DNA of 64,000 bases. Origin: an uncultured Paracoccaceae bacterium. Its GTDB lineage: Bacteria > Pseudomonadota > Alphaproteobacteria > Rhodobacterales > Rhodobacteraceae. The translations under genes were made by a program, and so were the position numbers. This document shows positions 17,725-27,464 of the stretch, piece after piece. The notes under the pieces were generated by a model. That model was not told where the DNA came from. It saw only the letters and a list, made by a program, of their open reading frames with translations, and ran no database searches. The stretch is taken from contig CALSNT010000010.1 of the NCBI GenBank assembly GCA_943787785.1, positions 46,849 through 110,848 on the forward strand, in the 5' to 3' direction. The first letter of the stretch is position 1, and the number at the start of each line of letters is the position of its first letter.

Positions 17725-20700
17725 CTAGAGACCGAACTTTCGCTGCGGTAGCCGGGTGCCTGAAAAATAGTCTGTCTCTAAAGCGGGATGATCCCAAGGG
17801 TTCTCGGGAAAGCGATCATGCCATCGATCGGCCATCAGCATCCGCTCCACCCATAACCGGGGATTGTTCGCTGCTTCCGCGTCCGATCCGCGCGTTGCGG
17901 ATTCGTGGTGGAGCAAATGCGCGAAAGGCGTCCAGATCACCGAAAACCCAGCTTGCCTGACGCGGTAGCACAGGTCGATGTCGTTGTAGTTTACCCTGAA
18001 AGCCGCGTCGTCGAACGCCCCGACTTCAAAGAATAATTCGCGCCGGATCATTAGGCACGCGCCCGTCACTGATTGAACCTCTTGGCGCAATCGAAAGCGA
18101 TTGAACGGCCCCTTGGCGTCGCGTGGGGCACGGTAGCGAATATGACTGATGATGCCTCTGTGATCCTCACACACACCCAGATGTTGCAGGATTCCGTCAG
18201 GAAAAGACAACTTGGCCCCCACGCACCCCGTTCCCGGGCGCTGCACGAGGCCGAGCATTTCATCCAGCCAGCCCGGTTCGATCACTTCGATATCATTGTT
18301 GAGAAATAGCAGCACGTCGCCTCTAGCGTCGCGCGCCGCCCTATTGTTGAGATCCGAGAAGTTGAAGGGACCGGGCATCTTCAGGACCCGCACGCGTGGA
18401 TCCTTGGCGCAAATCTCCTTGAACCAGTCGAGCGTTTCCTCTGCGACAGAACCATTGTCGACAATCAGTACCTCGATATTGCGGTACGAGGTCTTGGTCG
18501 TGACACCTTCGACCGTGCGCCGAAGCAGGTCCAACCTGTCGCGCGTTGGAATTAGGATCGACACCAAGGGGCAACCGTTCACCGGCCAGATCGGGCGAAG
18601 TCCATCTGCGAACCCGGCACTGACCACACGGATCGGAGCCTGCGCTTTGCGCGAAAGGTGGCGTGCGACTACGGCTTGCCGAGCCAACGGTGGATGTTCG
18701 GCAACGATTTGAGGAAAGTGCCCGCCTTTTGTCTGGGGCCCGCACGACAACACAAGCCCCGGCCATCGCCGAATGGCGCCCTTTCCCAATCGCTCGGATA
18801 TCCGCAGCAAGAGATCGGTCATTTCAGCGCCGCGCGCCGACGGATCAAAGTCGCCCGCAGCACTTACCGCTGATCGTCTCAAGATGACGGCATGGCCGAT
18901 GAAGTCGGTGCCGCAAAAGGCTTCTTCGGACCAATCGGGCCTATGGCGCAAAATGCGATGGGGCGGGGCGGGGTTGGAAATAATGTCGTCGCCGTAAACG
19001 GCTGCTGCACGCTCATTCGCGTCCGCGACATGCGTCAAACCAGCCAGCGCTTGTGGCAGCAAACGGTCACCGGGCGCGAGGATCATCACGAACTCTGTTT
19101 CGACGTGATCTGTGATGACGGTGGTCACCGCGTCAATCAGCCCTGCCGCGATCGTAGGGACGGCAAGGACCTTGGCCAATGGTTCATCCGACAATGCGGC
19201 TTGGGCGGTTTGTGCATCTGCCGTGTCGGCAAGGATCAGAGCGCCGGCAATGTGGGCTGTCTGTGAGCCAAGGCTGTTGAGCGTGTCTCGCAACGGGGCG
19301 GTTATTTCTCCGCCACTGGTGACTGGTATGATAATTGTCACGGTTGCGGCAGGAAGTGCGGCACCTTTCGTCGGCACGTCCGGCAACGTTTGAGTCAGCG
19401 CGTGTGCCTTCAATGAAAAGGCGTTGCTATCTCGGACGGTATCTCTTGCAACGAAGCGGAGGCGGCGCTCTTCTGCTGCCAGCGGCAAGCGCAAACGCTC
19501 CAACTCCAATTGAAGGGCCGTGGCGTCTTCTCCCAGGTTGCTCAAAACGGCCTTTAAGTGGCTGTTGTCCTTACGAGAGAAAATCGCCTGCGCCACTTTG
19601 ACCTTTAGAAACGGGAAGCCACCACTCAACAGTGGCTCCCAAAAGCTCATGGCCGGGTTTGCAGCTTTGGGTGAATCGAGCATCTCCGGGGCGATCACTT
19701 CGGTCGGAAAGAGCGTTTCACCCGTCAAGTCGCCGCCTTTCTCCAACACGTCCTTCAAGAAAAGTTCATCGCGGCTTATGCAGGCTTGCAGTGTGGGAGC
19801 ATCCGCATGTCTCGCGATGTAATTGCGCATCGCGACGCCGCGAAGAGCGTCCCCCGACAGCGCCCAGAAATAGCTTTGGAAATGGGGACGCCTCGCCTCG
19901 GTCTCCACGGCGCAGACATAGTCGGCGTCGCTGCTGAACACTCGGTCCAGCAGGGCGTCATAGGTCGTGCGTGGGCCAAAAGGGCCAAAGATGCTGTCGT
20001 TCACAAACAGCACGCAACTGGCCATCAATATCTCGGGCATCTGACGCAGGGCCGTGATCCAACCGCCAAAATCGAAGCCGACATTGGCACGTAGGATCAC
20101 CCGGTCGGCATGCGCCCGAAAGGGCGCCGCGTCGAGCCACGCTGCGTCGCTATTGACCACCAGAACCGTCGAAACACCGTACTTTCGCAGCGCGCCGAGA
20201 TGCCGGGCCACATGGGGCTTCAACTCTCCATCGACGGCATGGGTGACAAAAACACATATCCGCTCGGCCTTGAGCACCGCATCGGGCACAGGCCCCGCGC
20301 GAAGCGTGTCGCGGACCGGTTGGGGGTGGAAGAGATCGCTACGAGACGAGACCTGGAACGTCTCGCGGATCATTTCAAGGAACGGGTTATAGATCGCCAG
20401 GCTCTCGGCGCAGAGATAGGCCAATGCGCCATGCATATCGTAGAGGCGCCGCCGTGCTGCAACGGACCGTTCGGACCGCGCTTGGGTGTCGATGCTGCCA
20501 CCGCGGCGATGGCTGACAAAGCAATCAGTTGCCACACGGGCGTTGAAACCTGCTTCTGCGGCACGCAGGCTGAGGTCTTGGAACTCGCCGTAGCCACCTT
20601 GGTAAGACAGACCGTCCAGCCCGCCAATCGCGTCATATTTTGCGCGATCCACCAGCACGCAAAACCCGTGCACGATGGGTGTTGTGGGCGGACCGAGGCG

Positions 20701-21939
20701 ATTCAAATCGCGCAAAAGACGCTGCATGATCTGCGCAGTGATCCCCACTGGAAGAGGCTGCGCGACGAAGCTTCCGGTAGCGCCAAAGACGGCGTGGGTA
20801 TTTTGCCAAGCCGCCCCGTTCGACATGGGCCCCACAAGCATCGTGGATGGGTCAGCGGCACGCACAGCGTCCAGCGCGTCGAGCCATCCCGGAGCGACTT
20901 CGGTGTCGGAATTCAGCGCCACAAAAGTCGGCGCGTCGCTGACCTCGATCCCTTGCATGACCGCGCCTGTGAATCCGCGCGGTCGATCATTCCGCACCAC
21001 CGTGATCCGGGCATCGTCTGCGCTCTGATCACTCAGCCACGACCGCATGGCAGCGTTGCTGCCGTCATCGACAATGATGATCCGGCCAAGCAGCGCCCCG
21101 GACCCGATGCGAACCGAGGCAAGGCAGATCTCTAGATCGCTCAGATTGTTGAAAACGGGCACAATGACATCGATGGACCCGGCACTCGCCTTCGGAGGCT
21201 CAGCCACGATCTGCGCACATAGCGCAGGCCGCGTGACACCAACGCCATCGCAAAACTCTGCGAACCTTTCACGATGCTCGGGCGCTGCAAAGTCTTTGAA
21301 GATCGACCTGAATTCATGGAGCGCCGTCCGGCTTTCGGGATAGGCGTCGATCACGTCCGCAAGAACCGCAAGTGCAAGTTCGGTCACCCCCTGCGCGTGG
21401 TGCAGTTTGGCCTCTAGCACTCCGGCCTCGCCGCGCGCATGGCCGAGCGTATCAAGCTGGCGCAAGTCCTGCTCGGCGATAGAACAATCCCCCAAAGCAA
21501 GCGCTGCGCGGGCCCGAGCCAAGCGCGCATCGTGCAGTTCTGGGTCAGCGGCGAGTGCCTGTTGCGCGTGATCTAGCGCCATGGCTGGACGCCCGGCATC
21601 TGAATGCACGATTGAAAGGCCTAGATGTGCCTCGCTGGATGAAGGCTCGATGCGCAGGGCGGTTTGCAAGCTCTCCGTGGCGGCATCGCCATCGTGGCGT
21701 TGAAATTGGGTCTTCGACAGGGCGATCCACGCTTTCGCATCACGCGGGCTTTCGGCCAAAAGCAGGCTCCACCACGCTTCGGCTTCCGACCACGCGCACT
21801 TGCGTTCCGCCTCGCGTGCCATTTGGCGCAGAGTGTCGGTGTTTCGATGCGGGTCCGGATACCTTTCCAGCCTGCCAGATCGGTCGTTGGCGAGAGACTT
21901 GGCCAGCTTGTTGTGCTTGGTCGGGCGAGTGATCGACAT
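17725..21939 (-). CDS. 1404-residue multidomain glycosyltransferase (TPR-GT2-RgpF-GT2-GT2)
   Basis: A very large surface-glycan assembly protein. Numbered from the start at 21939, TPR-like helices occupy ~31-206. GT2 domain 1 spans ~257-491 (VIVPVFNN, VDDGS, LNSD). An RgpF-type rhamnan-synthesis domain spans ~557-806 (CVFVTHAVDGELKPHV, ANVGFDFGGWITAL, FVNDSIFGPFGP). GT2 domain 2 spans ~866-1086 and is diverged: the usual DxD-like sites are weak (APGD, YGDDI). GT2 domain 3 spans ~1124-1356 (SILIPTRDRLDLL, VDNGS, LNNDIEV). The start at 21939 is preferred because a GAGGA lies upstream; an ATG 29 codons earlier has none. It probably builds an O-antigen or capsule repeat with several linkages in one chain. 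Confidence 0.88.
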   Translation of the reverse strand: MSITRPTKHNKLAKSLANDRSGRLERYPDPHRNTDTLRQMAREAERKCAWSEAEAWWSLLLAESPRDAKAWIALSKTQFQRHDGDAATESLQTALRIEPSSSEAHLGLSIVHSDAGRPAMALDHAQQALAADPELHDARLARARAALALGDCSIAEQDLRQLDTLGHARGEAGVLEAKLHHAQGVTELALAVLADVIDAYPESRTALHEFRSIFKDFAAPEHRERFAEFCDGVGVTRPALCAQIVAEPPKASAGSIDVIVPVFNNLSDLEICLASVRIGSGALLGRIIIVDDGSNAAMRSWLSDQSADDARITVVRNDRPRGFTGAVMQGIEVSDAPTFVALNSDTEVAPGWLDALDAVRAADPSTMLVGPMSNGAAWQNTHAVFGATGSFVAQPLPVGITAQIMQRLLRDLNRLGPPTTPIVHGFCVLVDRAKYDAIGGLDGLSYQGGYGEFQDLSLRAAEAGFNARVATDCFVSHRRGGSIDTQARSERSVAARRRLYDMHGALAYLCAESLAIYNPFLEMIRETFQVSSRSDLFHPQPVRDTLRAGPVPDAVLKAERICVFVTHAVDGELKPHVARHLGALRKYGVSTVLVVNSDAAWLDAAPFRAHADRVILRANVGFDFGGWITALRQMPEILMASCVLFVNDSIFGPFGPRTTYDALLDRVFSSDADYVCAVETEARRPHFQSYFWALSGDALRGVAMRNYIARHADAPTLQACISRDELFLKDVLEKGGDLTGETLFPTEVIAPEMLDSPKAANPAMSFWEPLLSGGFPFLKVKVAQAIFSRKDNSHLKAVLSNLGEDATALQLELERLRLPLAAEERRLRFVARDTVRDSNAFSLKAHALTQTLPDVPTKGAALPAATVTIIIPVTSGGEITAPLRDTLNSLGSQTAHIAGALILADTADAQTAQAALSDEPLAKVLAVPTIAAGLIDAVTTVITDHVETEFVMILAPGDRLLPQALAGLTHVADANERAAAVYGDDIISNPAPPHRILRHRPDWSEEAFCGTDFIGHAVILRRSAVSAAGDFDPSARGAEMTDLLLRISERLGKGAIRRWPGLVLSCGPQTKGGHFPQIVAEHPPLARQAVVARHLSRKAQAPIRVVSAGFADGLRPIWPVNGCPLVSILIPTRDRLDLLRRTVEGVTTKTSYRNIEVLIVDNGSVAEETLDWFKEICAKDPRVRVLKMPGPFNFSDLNNRAARDARGDVLLFLNNDIEVIEPGWLDEMLGLVQRPGTGCVGAKLSFPDGILQHLGVCEDHRGIISHIRYRAPRDAKGPFNRFRLRQEVQSVTGACLMIRRELFFEVGAFDDAAFRVNYNDIDLCYRVRQAGFSVIWTPFAHLLHHESATRGSDAEAANNPRLWVERMLMADRWHDRFPENPWDHPALETDYFSGTRLPQRKFGL

Positions 21940-22026
21940 GGGAGGCGTCCTCAGGACTGGGGTGAACCGATTATGCCAAAACCCGTCTGACAATCGACGA
22001 GCAACGCCATCTTCCAACCGAAACAT

Positions 22027-22520
22027 CCTTCGAGGTGGCTTGATCGATTATCGCCCCCTAGAAAGAGTATTCCCCGGCATTTTGACAGCCCTCATTGGCA
22101 AAGCCAAGGTCGCGACAGGCAAGGGGCGGCAAAACTCTAAATTCCAGGACTTCAGTCCCGTAATCTGGCGGAGCGGGTGTAGATGAACCGACCCGGCTTT
22201 GACGTCCAGATCTAGCAGGTGTATTCATATGGCATCAGGGAATGGTCGCTGAACGTTCCACTGATCACAGCTACTGTGTGCATGTGAGGCAAACACGTGT
22301 GATCGCCTCGGCATGAGTTTCTGAAAAGAAAAATGCTGTGGTGGCGGAGGGGACGGGACTGAGATCGGACGTTCTCCACCACCCAAGGCGTTGTTTTTAC
22401 TTCATTTAAAGGCGCATCGAATCCCATACGCCCCCCAGGCGCGACTGGGTTCCACCCAAAACGTCCCCATTGAATCCGTGAATATCAGATCGGCGGAAAT
22501 CTGCCAAAGTAGTGCTAGCA
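22027..22520. other. Intergenic region, no gene recognised
   Basis: About 490 bp separate the large glycosyltransferase start from the end of the sulfotransferase gene. Frames are short and unconvincing. It should contain the promoter of the large transferase (minus strand). A block ATGCCGGGGAATACTC near 22064-22079, read on the minus strand, only loosely recalls the 24-bp motif found elsewhere. Confidence 0.4.
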
Positions 22521-23291
22521 TCACGATGCTTCAAACACTGGCGGCCGGCCACTGTGCAGCGCCTTCAGCGTTTTGATCGCCGCGTCAACGTCGGGAACCG
22601 CTTGTAAGATTTGTGCCGAGTTCTGGCCGCGTCGCAACAGCGCGTCACTGACCTGCTTTTCGTAGTCTGCGTGATCCTCCGGCCGTATATCTAAAAACGC
22701 CAGCAGACGTTCGATTAACGCGCGCCCTGCTTGCGGGCGGCTGTAAACATCCTCGAAATAGACGACGAAAGGCATAATCTGCGCAACATCCATCTTCTGC
22801 GCTAGTTCCTGACGGTGGGTATGGCACAGGCTTATCTGCTGCCGCGCGCGCTCCAAGTTGAGCGGCTCCAGCACGACCTCTCCCGCCTCAATGGCCGGAT
22901 AGATCTTCTTTGCAGCATCGCCACCCCACGCCCCTGTCTGATACGCTAGCTCCAAGGACACGATACGGTCTATCTCATTGCGCCGGTCCAGAATGATGTG
23001 CCGGTAGCTTAGCTCGGCTGTTACCTCCAGCAACACTTCGTTGAAAGCATGCGACACCAGTTCGTAGCAATGTTTGATGAGTGGCCTTTTTGCCAGAAGC
23101 TCCCACAAATCAAGGCGTAACTGAGTGGCATCTGCGGTCTGGACAAAGGCCGCCGAGATATGGCCGTAAATCCTTTCGTTGTTGAATGGTTCATGCTGAA
23201 CGCCTCGGTACTCCGACAGGGTCCCCAGCAACGAGGCTAGCGTGGTGCCTCCGGTCCGGCGCATGGTCCAGATCACAAATGGATAGCTCAA
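22521..23291 (-). CDS. Sulfotransferase family protein (PAPS-dependent, NodH-like)
   Basis: A 256-residue sulfotransferase. The 5'-phosphosulfate loop is seen at the N-terminus in FVIWTMRRTGGTTLASLLG (residues 5-23). A 3'-phosphate-binding stretch (HIILDRRNEIDRIVSLELAYQTG) follows near residues 95-117. The family transfers sulfate from PAPS to hydroxyls of glycans or lipids. Its position beside glycan genes suggests it decorates the exported polysaccharide. It starts with ATG at 23291 and is complete. The 5' flank (23.3-23.5 kb) is made of IS debris, so its promoter may have changed. Confidence 0.8.
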   Translation of the reverse strand: MSYPFVIWTMRRTGGTTLASLLGTLSEYRGVQHEPFNNERIYGHISAAFVQTADATQLRLDLWELLAKRPLIKHCYELVSHAFNEVLLEVTAELSYRHIILDRRNEIDRIVSLELAYQTGAWGGDAAKKIYPAIEAGEVVLEPLNLERARQQISLCHTHRQELAQKMDVAQIMPFVVYFEDVYSRPQAGRALIERLLAFLDIRPEDHADYEKQVSDALLRRGQNSAQILQAVPDVDAAIKTLKALHSGRPPVFEAS

Positions 23292-23533
23292 ACTTAGCTC
23301 TTTCGTGCCGCCGTTTTTCTTGCGGACGTTAGCGTCCTACCAGCAAAGGGACAAGATGTGGGTTTTTCTAAACCCCGTAAGCGACGGCTACGCCCCATTG
23401 ATTTCGCGCTTGTTAGCGTCCGAGGAGCTGGTGTGATTTCATGGCCGTCGGCAGTGTGATCCCTGGTGGCCATCGAGGTGTATGTTCGAGGTGGAGTTTG
23501 GCGGCTTCCACCACAGACCATACGGAGACCCCG
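23292..23533. other. Short degenerate stretch, no gene
   Basis: Non-coding DNA between the sulfotransferase start and an IS256 scrap. The block gttagcgtcc occurs twice (about 23328 and 23414) in different settings. No promoter or gene could be recognised with confidence. Confidence 0.3.
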
Positions 23534-23605
23534 ATGACCAAGACAAACATGGACCTGTCCGAGCTTCTGGCCAAGCACGATCAGGGAGACTTCCTGCGCA
23601 GTATT
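23534..23605 (+). pseudogene. N-terminal scrap of an IS256-family transposase
   Basis: The 24 codons MTKTNMDLSELLAKHDQGDF-LRSI match the start of IS256-type (mutator) transposases. After codon 24 the family sequence stops, and an unrelated frame (IEAMKKQVNASSYTTCRG) follows to about 23720 without recognised homology. The rest, to 23990, holds no gene. Confidence 0.7.
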
Positions 23606-23990
23606 CCCACAGGCCATCGAGGCTATGAAGAAGCAGGTGAACGCCAGTTCGTACACCACGTGCCGGGGACTACCCCGCCACGGACGGCATAACGCCAACC
23701 AACGCGCCCGCTCACCCTGAAAAGCCAACCTGAAACACCTAAACAATGCCGCCGTCCACGGTGCAACCCGGACGCACATTACGCCTGCTCTCACGGTGAC
23801 ACGTGCCCGCAAAACACGGGCCTGTATCAGGTAAAGCAAGCTTCGTGGATTATCCGGGCTAGTGATGCAGGTAGGGATTGATGCGCGGCCGCTCGACCAT
23901 GCCCTTCAATTCGGCCACCAACTGTATCGCGTTGTCGGGTGGTGTCAGACCAATTCGAACCAGTCTCTGCAAGGACAGCGAGCCTGTCCC

Positions 23991-24697
23991 TTATGCCGCG
24001 CCGAGCTGACGCCACTCGGAGAGAGCGGCGGCTCGGTTCAGCTTGAAATTGTCTCGGGAGTAGAGGTGCGTTCCTGGTTGAAATGGTTTGAGACGGAGGC
24101 ATGAACGGCAGCGAATTTCTGTAAACTTCGCATGCTGCGGAACCGCTGCATGGCCCGTTCTCGTCGTCGAAACGGCAGGTGCGAATTCTCCGCCCGATTG
24201 TTCTGCCAGCGGCCCGTTTCCTGCCTTTCTGCATTGCCGATGTCCTTCATCGCCGCGCCATAGGACCGGAGTTTGTCGGTCACCAGCATATGCGGGTGAC
24301 CGTAGCGCTTCATTGATTTTCTTATGAATTTCAATGCTGCTTTGCGATCCCGGCGCTTGGTGACGAAGCTTTCCAGCACCTCGCCCTCGTGATCAACGGC
24401 CCGCCAAAGGTAGTGCAGCTCGCCATTGATCTTCACGAAAACCTCGTCCAGATGCCACTGCCAGTTCGAAGTACGCACGCATCTGCTGCACACGTTTTCG
24501 GCGGATTTCAGCAGCAAACATCGGGCCAAATCTATTCCACCAATACCGCACCGTTTCGTGGCTGATGTCGATGCCGCGTTCGTGCAGCAGGTCCTCGACA
24601 TTCCGAGCGAAAGTGGAAAGCGAACGTACATCATCACCGCCAGCCGGATAATTTCGGGGCTACTGTGAAAGTACTTGAAGGGGTCTGTTTTCGTCAT
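23991..24697 (-). pseudogene. IS6-family transposase with three frameshifts
   Basis: It starts MTKTDPFKYFHSSPEIIRLA (zinc-less IS6/IS26-type N-terminus). A one-base loss near 24600 shifts the frame through the segment that should read LRNVEDLLHERGIDIS; the frame is restored near 24480, giving NWQWHLDEVFVKINGELHYLWRAVDHEG with the first catalytic Asp. MLVTDKLRSYG and NNRAENSHLPFRRRER supply the other DDE residues. A third shift near 24050 loses the end NFKLNRAAALSEWRQLGAA. The core is readable, but the gene is broken. Confidence 0.88.
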
Positions 24698-24744
24698 GAG
24701 CAAAGGCTACGAGACCGCCCTGCCCGCCTCAAGCCAATTAGTTC

Positions 24745-24899
24745 TGACAGGACCCCGCTGGTCGCTGGACCCGGCGCACGGCAGCGACACGGCCGAGGGG
24801 TGGCGCCTGACCCGCCTGCGCGCCCGCACCGCGCCGGAACGGGACTGGCAGATGGTGCCGCAAGCCGGCAAACCCGGGGCGTTGGTGGCGGCGGTATAG
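24745..24899 (+). pseudogene. Orphan C-terminal fragment, unknown protein
   Basis: About 50 codons (TGPRWSLDPAHGSDTAEGWR, then LTRLRARTAPERDWQM) ending in a stop at 24899, with the codon bias of a real high-GC gene. The IS6 relic lies directly upstream, so this is probably the tail of a gene cut by that element. The family is not recognised. Confidence 0.3.
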
Positions 24900-25035
24900 G
24901 TTGGGATCGGCATTGGCCCAAAACCATCGGACCCAAACCATCGCCCCCTCGACATCAGCCCCTAAGCCCCACGGCGACCCGCGTACCGGTCATATCAGCG
25001 ACGATCGCCGCCGTCAGCACACATGCCCGTCACCC

Positions 25036-25851
25036 TCAGCCAGCGGCAGAACCGCGCATCACCACGAAGGGGGCATCCTCGGCCATCAGATAGGATCCGC
25101 TGGACAGCAACTCCAGTGTCGCAAAATGCTGCAAGGCCACCCGGGCCAGCTCCGCCCGGGTCGGGAAGCTCAACGCCATCGTCGAGCCGTCAAACAGCGC
25201 CAGCCGACGCACCTCGTCCGCGCCCCATTCATTCCCCTCGACCAAGGACGCCATGTCAGGGAAAGCGCGCTGAAAAACCCGCCAACCGTCATCGGCGATA
25301 ACATTGGGGGTCGCGGCCTCACAGGCCGCCTGCATGGCCACACGCCAGCGCAGCGCATCCGACGACCGCCCCTTCAGCGCCCGTCCAAACCGCACCAGAT
25401 CGGCGTCGCCGGGCTGCTGATCCGGCGCAAGAAACATCCGGAACACTGCCAGGCCTTCGGGGCGCAAGACGCGGCGCACCTGCGCGAAGGCACGCCCGAT
25501 CTGATCCGGGAACGGCAGGAATGCCAGGGAATTGTCGCCGACCACCGCATCAAACTGCGCGTCTTCAAACGGCATATCGCGCCAGTCGCCCTGAACCGCG
25601 CGACGCGTTTCGGTATCGCCCGGCCAGACATGGGCGATCATGCCTTCGGACCAATCGAGCGCCGTCACATCGGGCGCAATATCGGCGTAATCCGGCGTCA
25701 CCCCCAGAACCAGCACGTCTTTAACCCCCTTGGGCAGCACGGCGCGCAACCGTGTCGGCACCGGTTCGCGCGGGCGCAGCGGCAGTTGCAGCTGCGACCA
25801 CACCGCCGCCAACGCGGCAAAATGCTGGGTCGACTCGGTGATCGCTGGCAT
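25036..25851 (-). CDS. SAM-dependent methyltransferase (class I)
   Basis: A 271-residue protein with a methyltransferase-type core. A motif I region VLVLGVTPDYADIA is followed by an acidic strand VTALDWSEGMI, motif II-like QGDWRDMPFEDAQFDAVVGDNSLAFLPF and FAQVRRVLRPEGLAVFRMF, the classic methyltransferase 11/25 layout. The glycine-rich loop is degenerate (GVTPDY rather than GxGxG), so activity is likely but not certain. The substrate is unknown. It is divergent from the ATP-grasp-like gene (starts ~50 bp apart), suggesting joint control. Confidence 0.75.
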   Translation of the reverse strand: MPAITESTQHFAALAAVWSQLQLPLRPREPVPTRLRAVLPKGVKDVLVLGVTPDYADIAPDVTALDWSEGMIAHVWPGDTETRRAVQGDWRDMPFEDAQFDAVVGDNSLAFLPFPDQIGRAFAQVRRVLRPEGLAVFRMFLAPDQQPGDADLVRFGRALKGRSSDALRWRVAMQAACEAATPNVIADDGWRVFQRAFPDMASLVEGNEWGADEVRRLALFDGSTMALSFPTRAELARVALQHFATLELLSSGSYLMAEDAPFVVMRGSAAG

Positions 25852-25901
25852 GGTAATCGCCTCGTTCTGAAAATCACCGCCAAAAAAACCGGAGCGCGCC
25901 T

Positions 25902-26765
25902 TTGGCCAGGATCGTCCTGCTACATCATATCGACGATAATTTCTTCCATTTCAATCGCCGTTTTGGCCTGCGTCGCAAGCAGTCGGTATTCATGATGAAA
26001 TCCGTTCTGGATGACCTGGCACGCCGGGGCCACCGGATCCGGTACGAAAGCGACCCCGACCGTGTTTCAGGCGGCGACCTGCTGATCCTGCATGTCAATC
26101 TGTCCCGCGTCCCCGCGGCTTTTCTTGCCGCCGCGGCACGCTTTCCGGCCAGCATCAATGCCGCCGTCACCGATATCAGCAAGCGCAGCTACAGCCAGCT
26201 TCTGGTGGTGGCCGACAGCGACTGGGATGGCCCGGTGATCGTCAAGTCGAACCTGAATTATCACGGTCTGCCCGAAGTCTGGCACAACGAAAGGGCCAGC
26301 GCGCGGGGCCTGGATGCACCCTACCCCGATGTTCGCCCCGTGATGGATTATGATATTTACCCCCGCCTGTCCGAGGTTCCCGAACCGTGTTGGACCGACC
26401 CCATGCGCGTGGTCGAGAAGTTCATCCCCGAGGTGGTCAAAGACGGCTTTGGCGTGCGCGCCTATATCTTTTGCGGTGCGGCCGAGCGTTGCACCCTGCA
26501 AGTTGCCCCTACGGGAATCGTCAAGGGCGAAGGCATCATTCGCAGTGAAGTGGTTCCCGTGCCGCCCCAGTTACGCCAATTGCGCGACAGAATGGGGTTC
26601 GATTATGGCAAGTTCGATTTTGTGATGCACAACGGTGCGCCTGTCCTGCTGGACGCCAATAAGACCCCCTCTGGCGTCAGCGCGCGCGGCACCATCAGCC
26701 ACCACATTGCGCAGGGAAACCGCACCCTGGCCGATGGTCTGGAAGGTCTGCTGCGCGCGCCTTGA
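25902..26765 (+). CDS. ATP-grasp-like protein of unknown function
   Basis: A 287-residue protein starting with TTG. It has an N-terminal preATP-grasp-like part (ARIVLLHHIDDNFFHFNRR) and VIVKSNLNYHGLPE, which fits the ATP-binding Lys strand. VVEKFIPEVVKDGFGVRAYIF resembles the adenine-binding strand with its Glu. GKFDFVMHNGAPVLLDANKTPSG resembles the metal-binding D/E-x-N strand of ATP-grasp ligases. Such proteins occur near glycan and peptide-modification genes. The fold assignment is my inference from these motifs; the ligase substrate cannot be told. Confidence 0.6.
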   Translation: MARIVLLHHIDDNFFHFNRRFGLRRKQSVFMMKSVLDDLARRGHRIRYESDPDRVSGGDLLILHVNLSRVPAAFLAAAARFPASINAAVTDISKRSYSQLLVVADSDWDGPVIVKSNLNYHGLPEVWHNERASARGLDAPYPDVRPVMDYDIYPRLSEVPEPCWTDPMRVVEKFIPEVVKDGFGVRAYIFCGAAERCTLQVAPTGIVKGEGIIRSEVVPVPPQLRQLRDRMGFDYGKFDFVMHNGAPVLLDANKTPSGVSARGTISHHIAQGNRTLADGLEGLLRAP

Positions 26766-26935
26766 CAAGGCCATCGGCGGCGCAACCATCTGGCGCAAGG
26801 CGCATGATTTACGGGGCGGTGAAAGTTGCCTGTGACACACCACGGTGACGGCACTGCCCGTTCTGTCGCGGTCATTGCACGATAACGCGTCGGGCCGCGA
26901 TTGACGCCACCGGCCCGCTGCGGCATTGCCCGCCC

Positions 26936-27100
26936 ATGCTGAGTATCACCGACATCCGCTATTCCATCGAAGGCCGCCCCCTTTTCGAGGGGGCCAGCGC
27001 CAATATTCCCGAGGGCCACAAGGTCGGGCTGGTCGGGCGCAACGGCACCGGCAAGACCACGTTGTTCAAGCTGATCCGCGAGGAGTTGGTGTTGGAGGGC
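26936..27100 (+). pseudogene. 5' fragment of an ABC-F family ATPase
   Basis: The first ~55 codons of an ABC-F protein (soluble twin-ABC ATPase acting on ribosomes): MLSITDIRYSIEGRPLFEGA, then the Walker A of VGLVGRNGTGKTTLFKLI and REELVLEGG. Homology stops at about 27100, and the frame ends soon after in unrelated sequence. The other ~550 residues are absent from the window, so the locus was cut by a rearrangement. Confidence 0.85.
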
Positions 27101-27464
27101 GGTGATAACTGCCCGACCCCTTGGGCTGGCTATGGCTGGCCAGCTTGATCAGCGACGTGGCCAGCCCGCCAGACAGGTTCAGGCGGCGCATGTTTGCGCC
27201 ATTACGACGAAGACCTCCGATCGGTCGGTTACGGGTCTTTCCGCTCGAAAACGGGCCGGAACCAGCCCATGGCGTCCGAGTTCCTTATGCTAAGAAACAA
27301 CTGGTGGCGCACGATGATTACCCCCGCCGGATGGCAAAGCCCTGCTGTATGCCGACTGGTCGAGCCAGGAAATTGCTGTCGCGGCCTTGGAGCGGCCCTA
27401 CCCACCGGAGGTTTGCCATGACGCAGGGTTTTGTGTGCCTGTACGAATGCGGCCGCCCCGGTTT
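27101..27464. other. Rearranged DNA, no gene recognised
   Basis: The sequence has high GC, and all frames are short and interrupted. Nothing resembles a known protein. It separates the ABC-F fragment from the island-type orphan gene. Confidence 0.35.

Noticed and set aside
20110..21135. 341-codon plus-strand frame
   Set aside because: Antisense to the large glycosyltransferase; no domain and no ribosome-binding site.
23320..23430. Pair of gttagcgtcc words as an IS end or iteron
   Set aside because: Only two copies in different contexts, with no matching transposase end.
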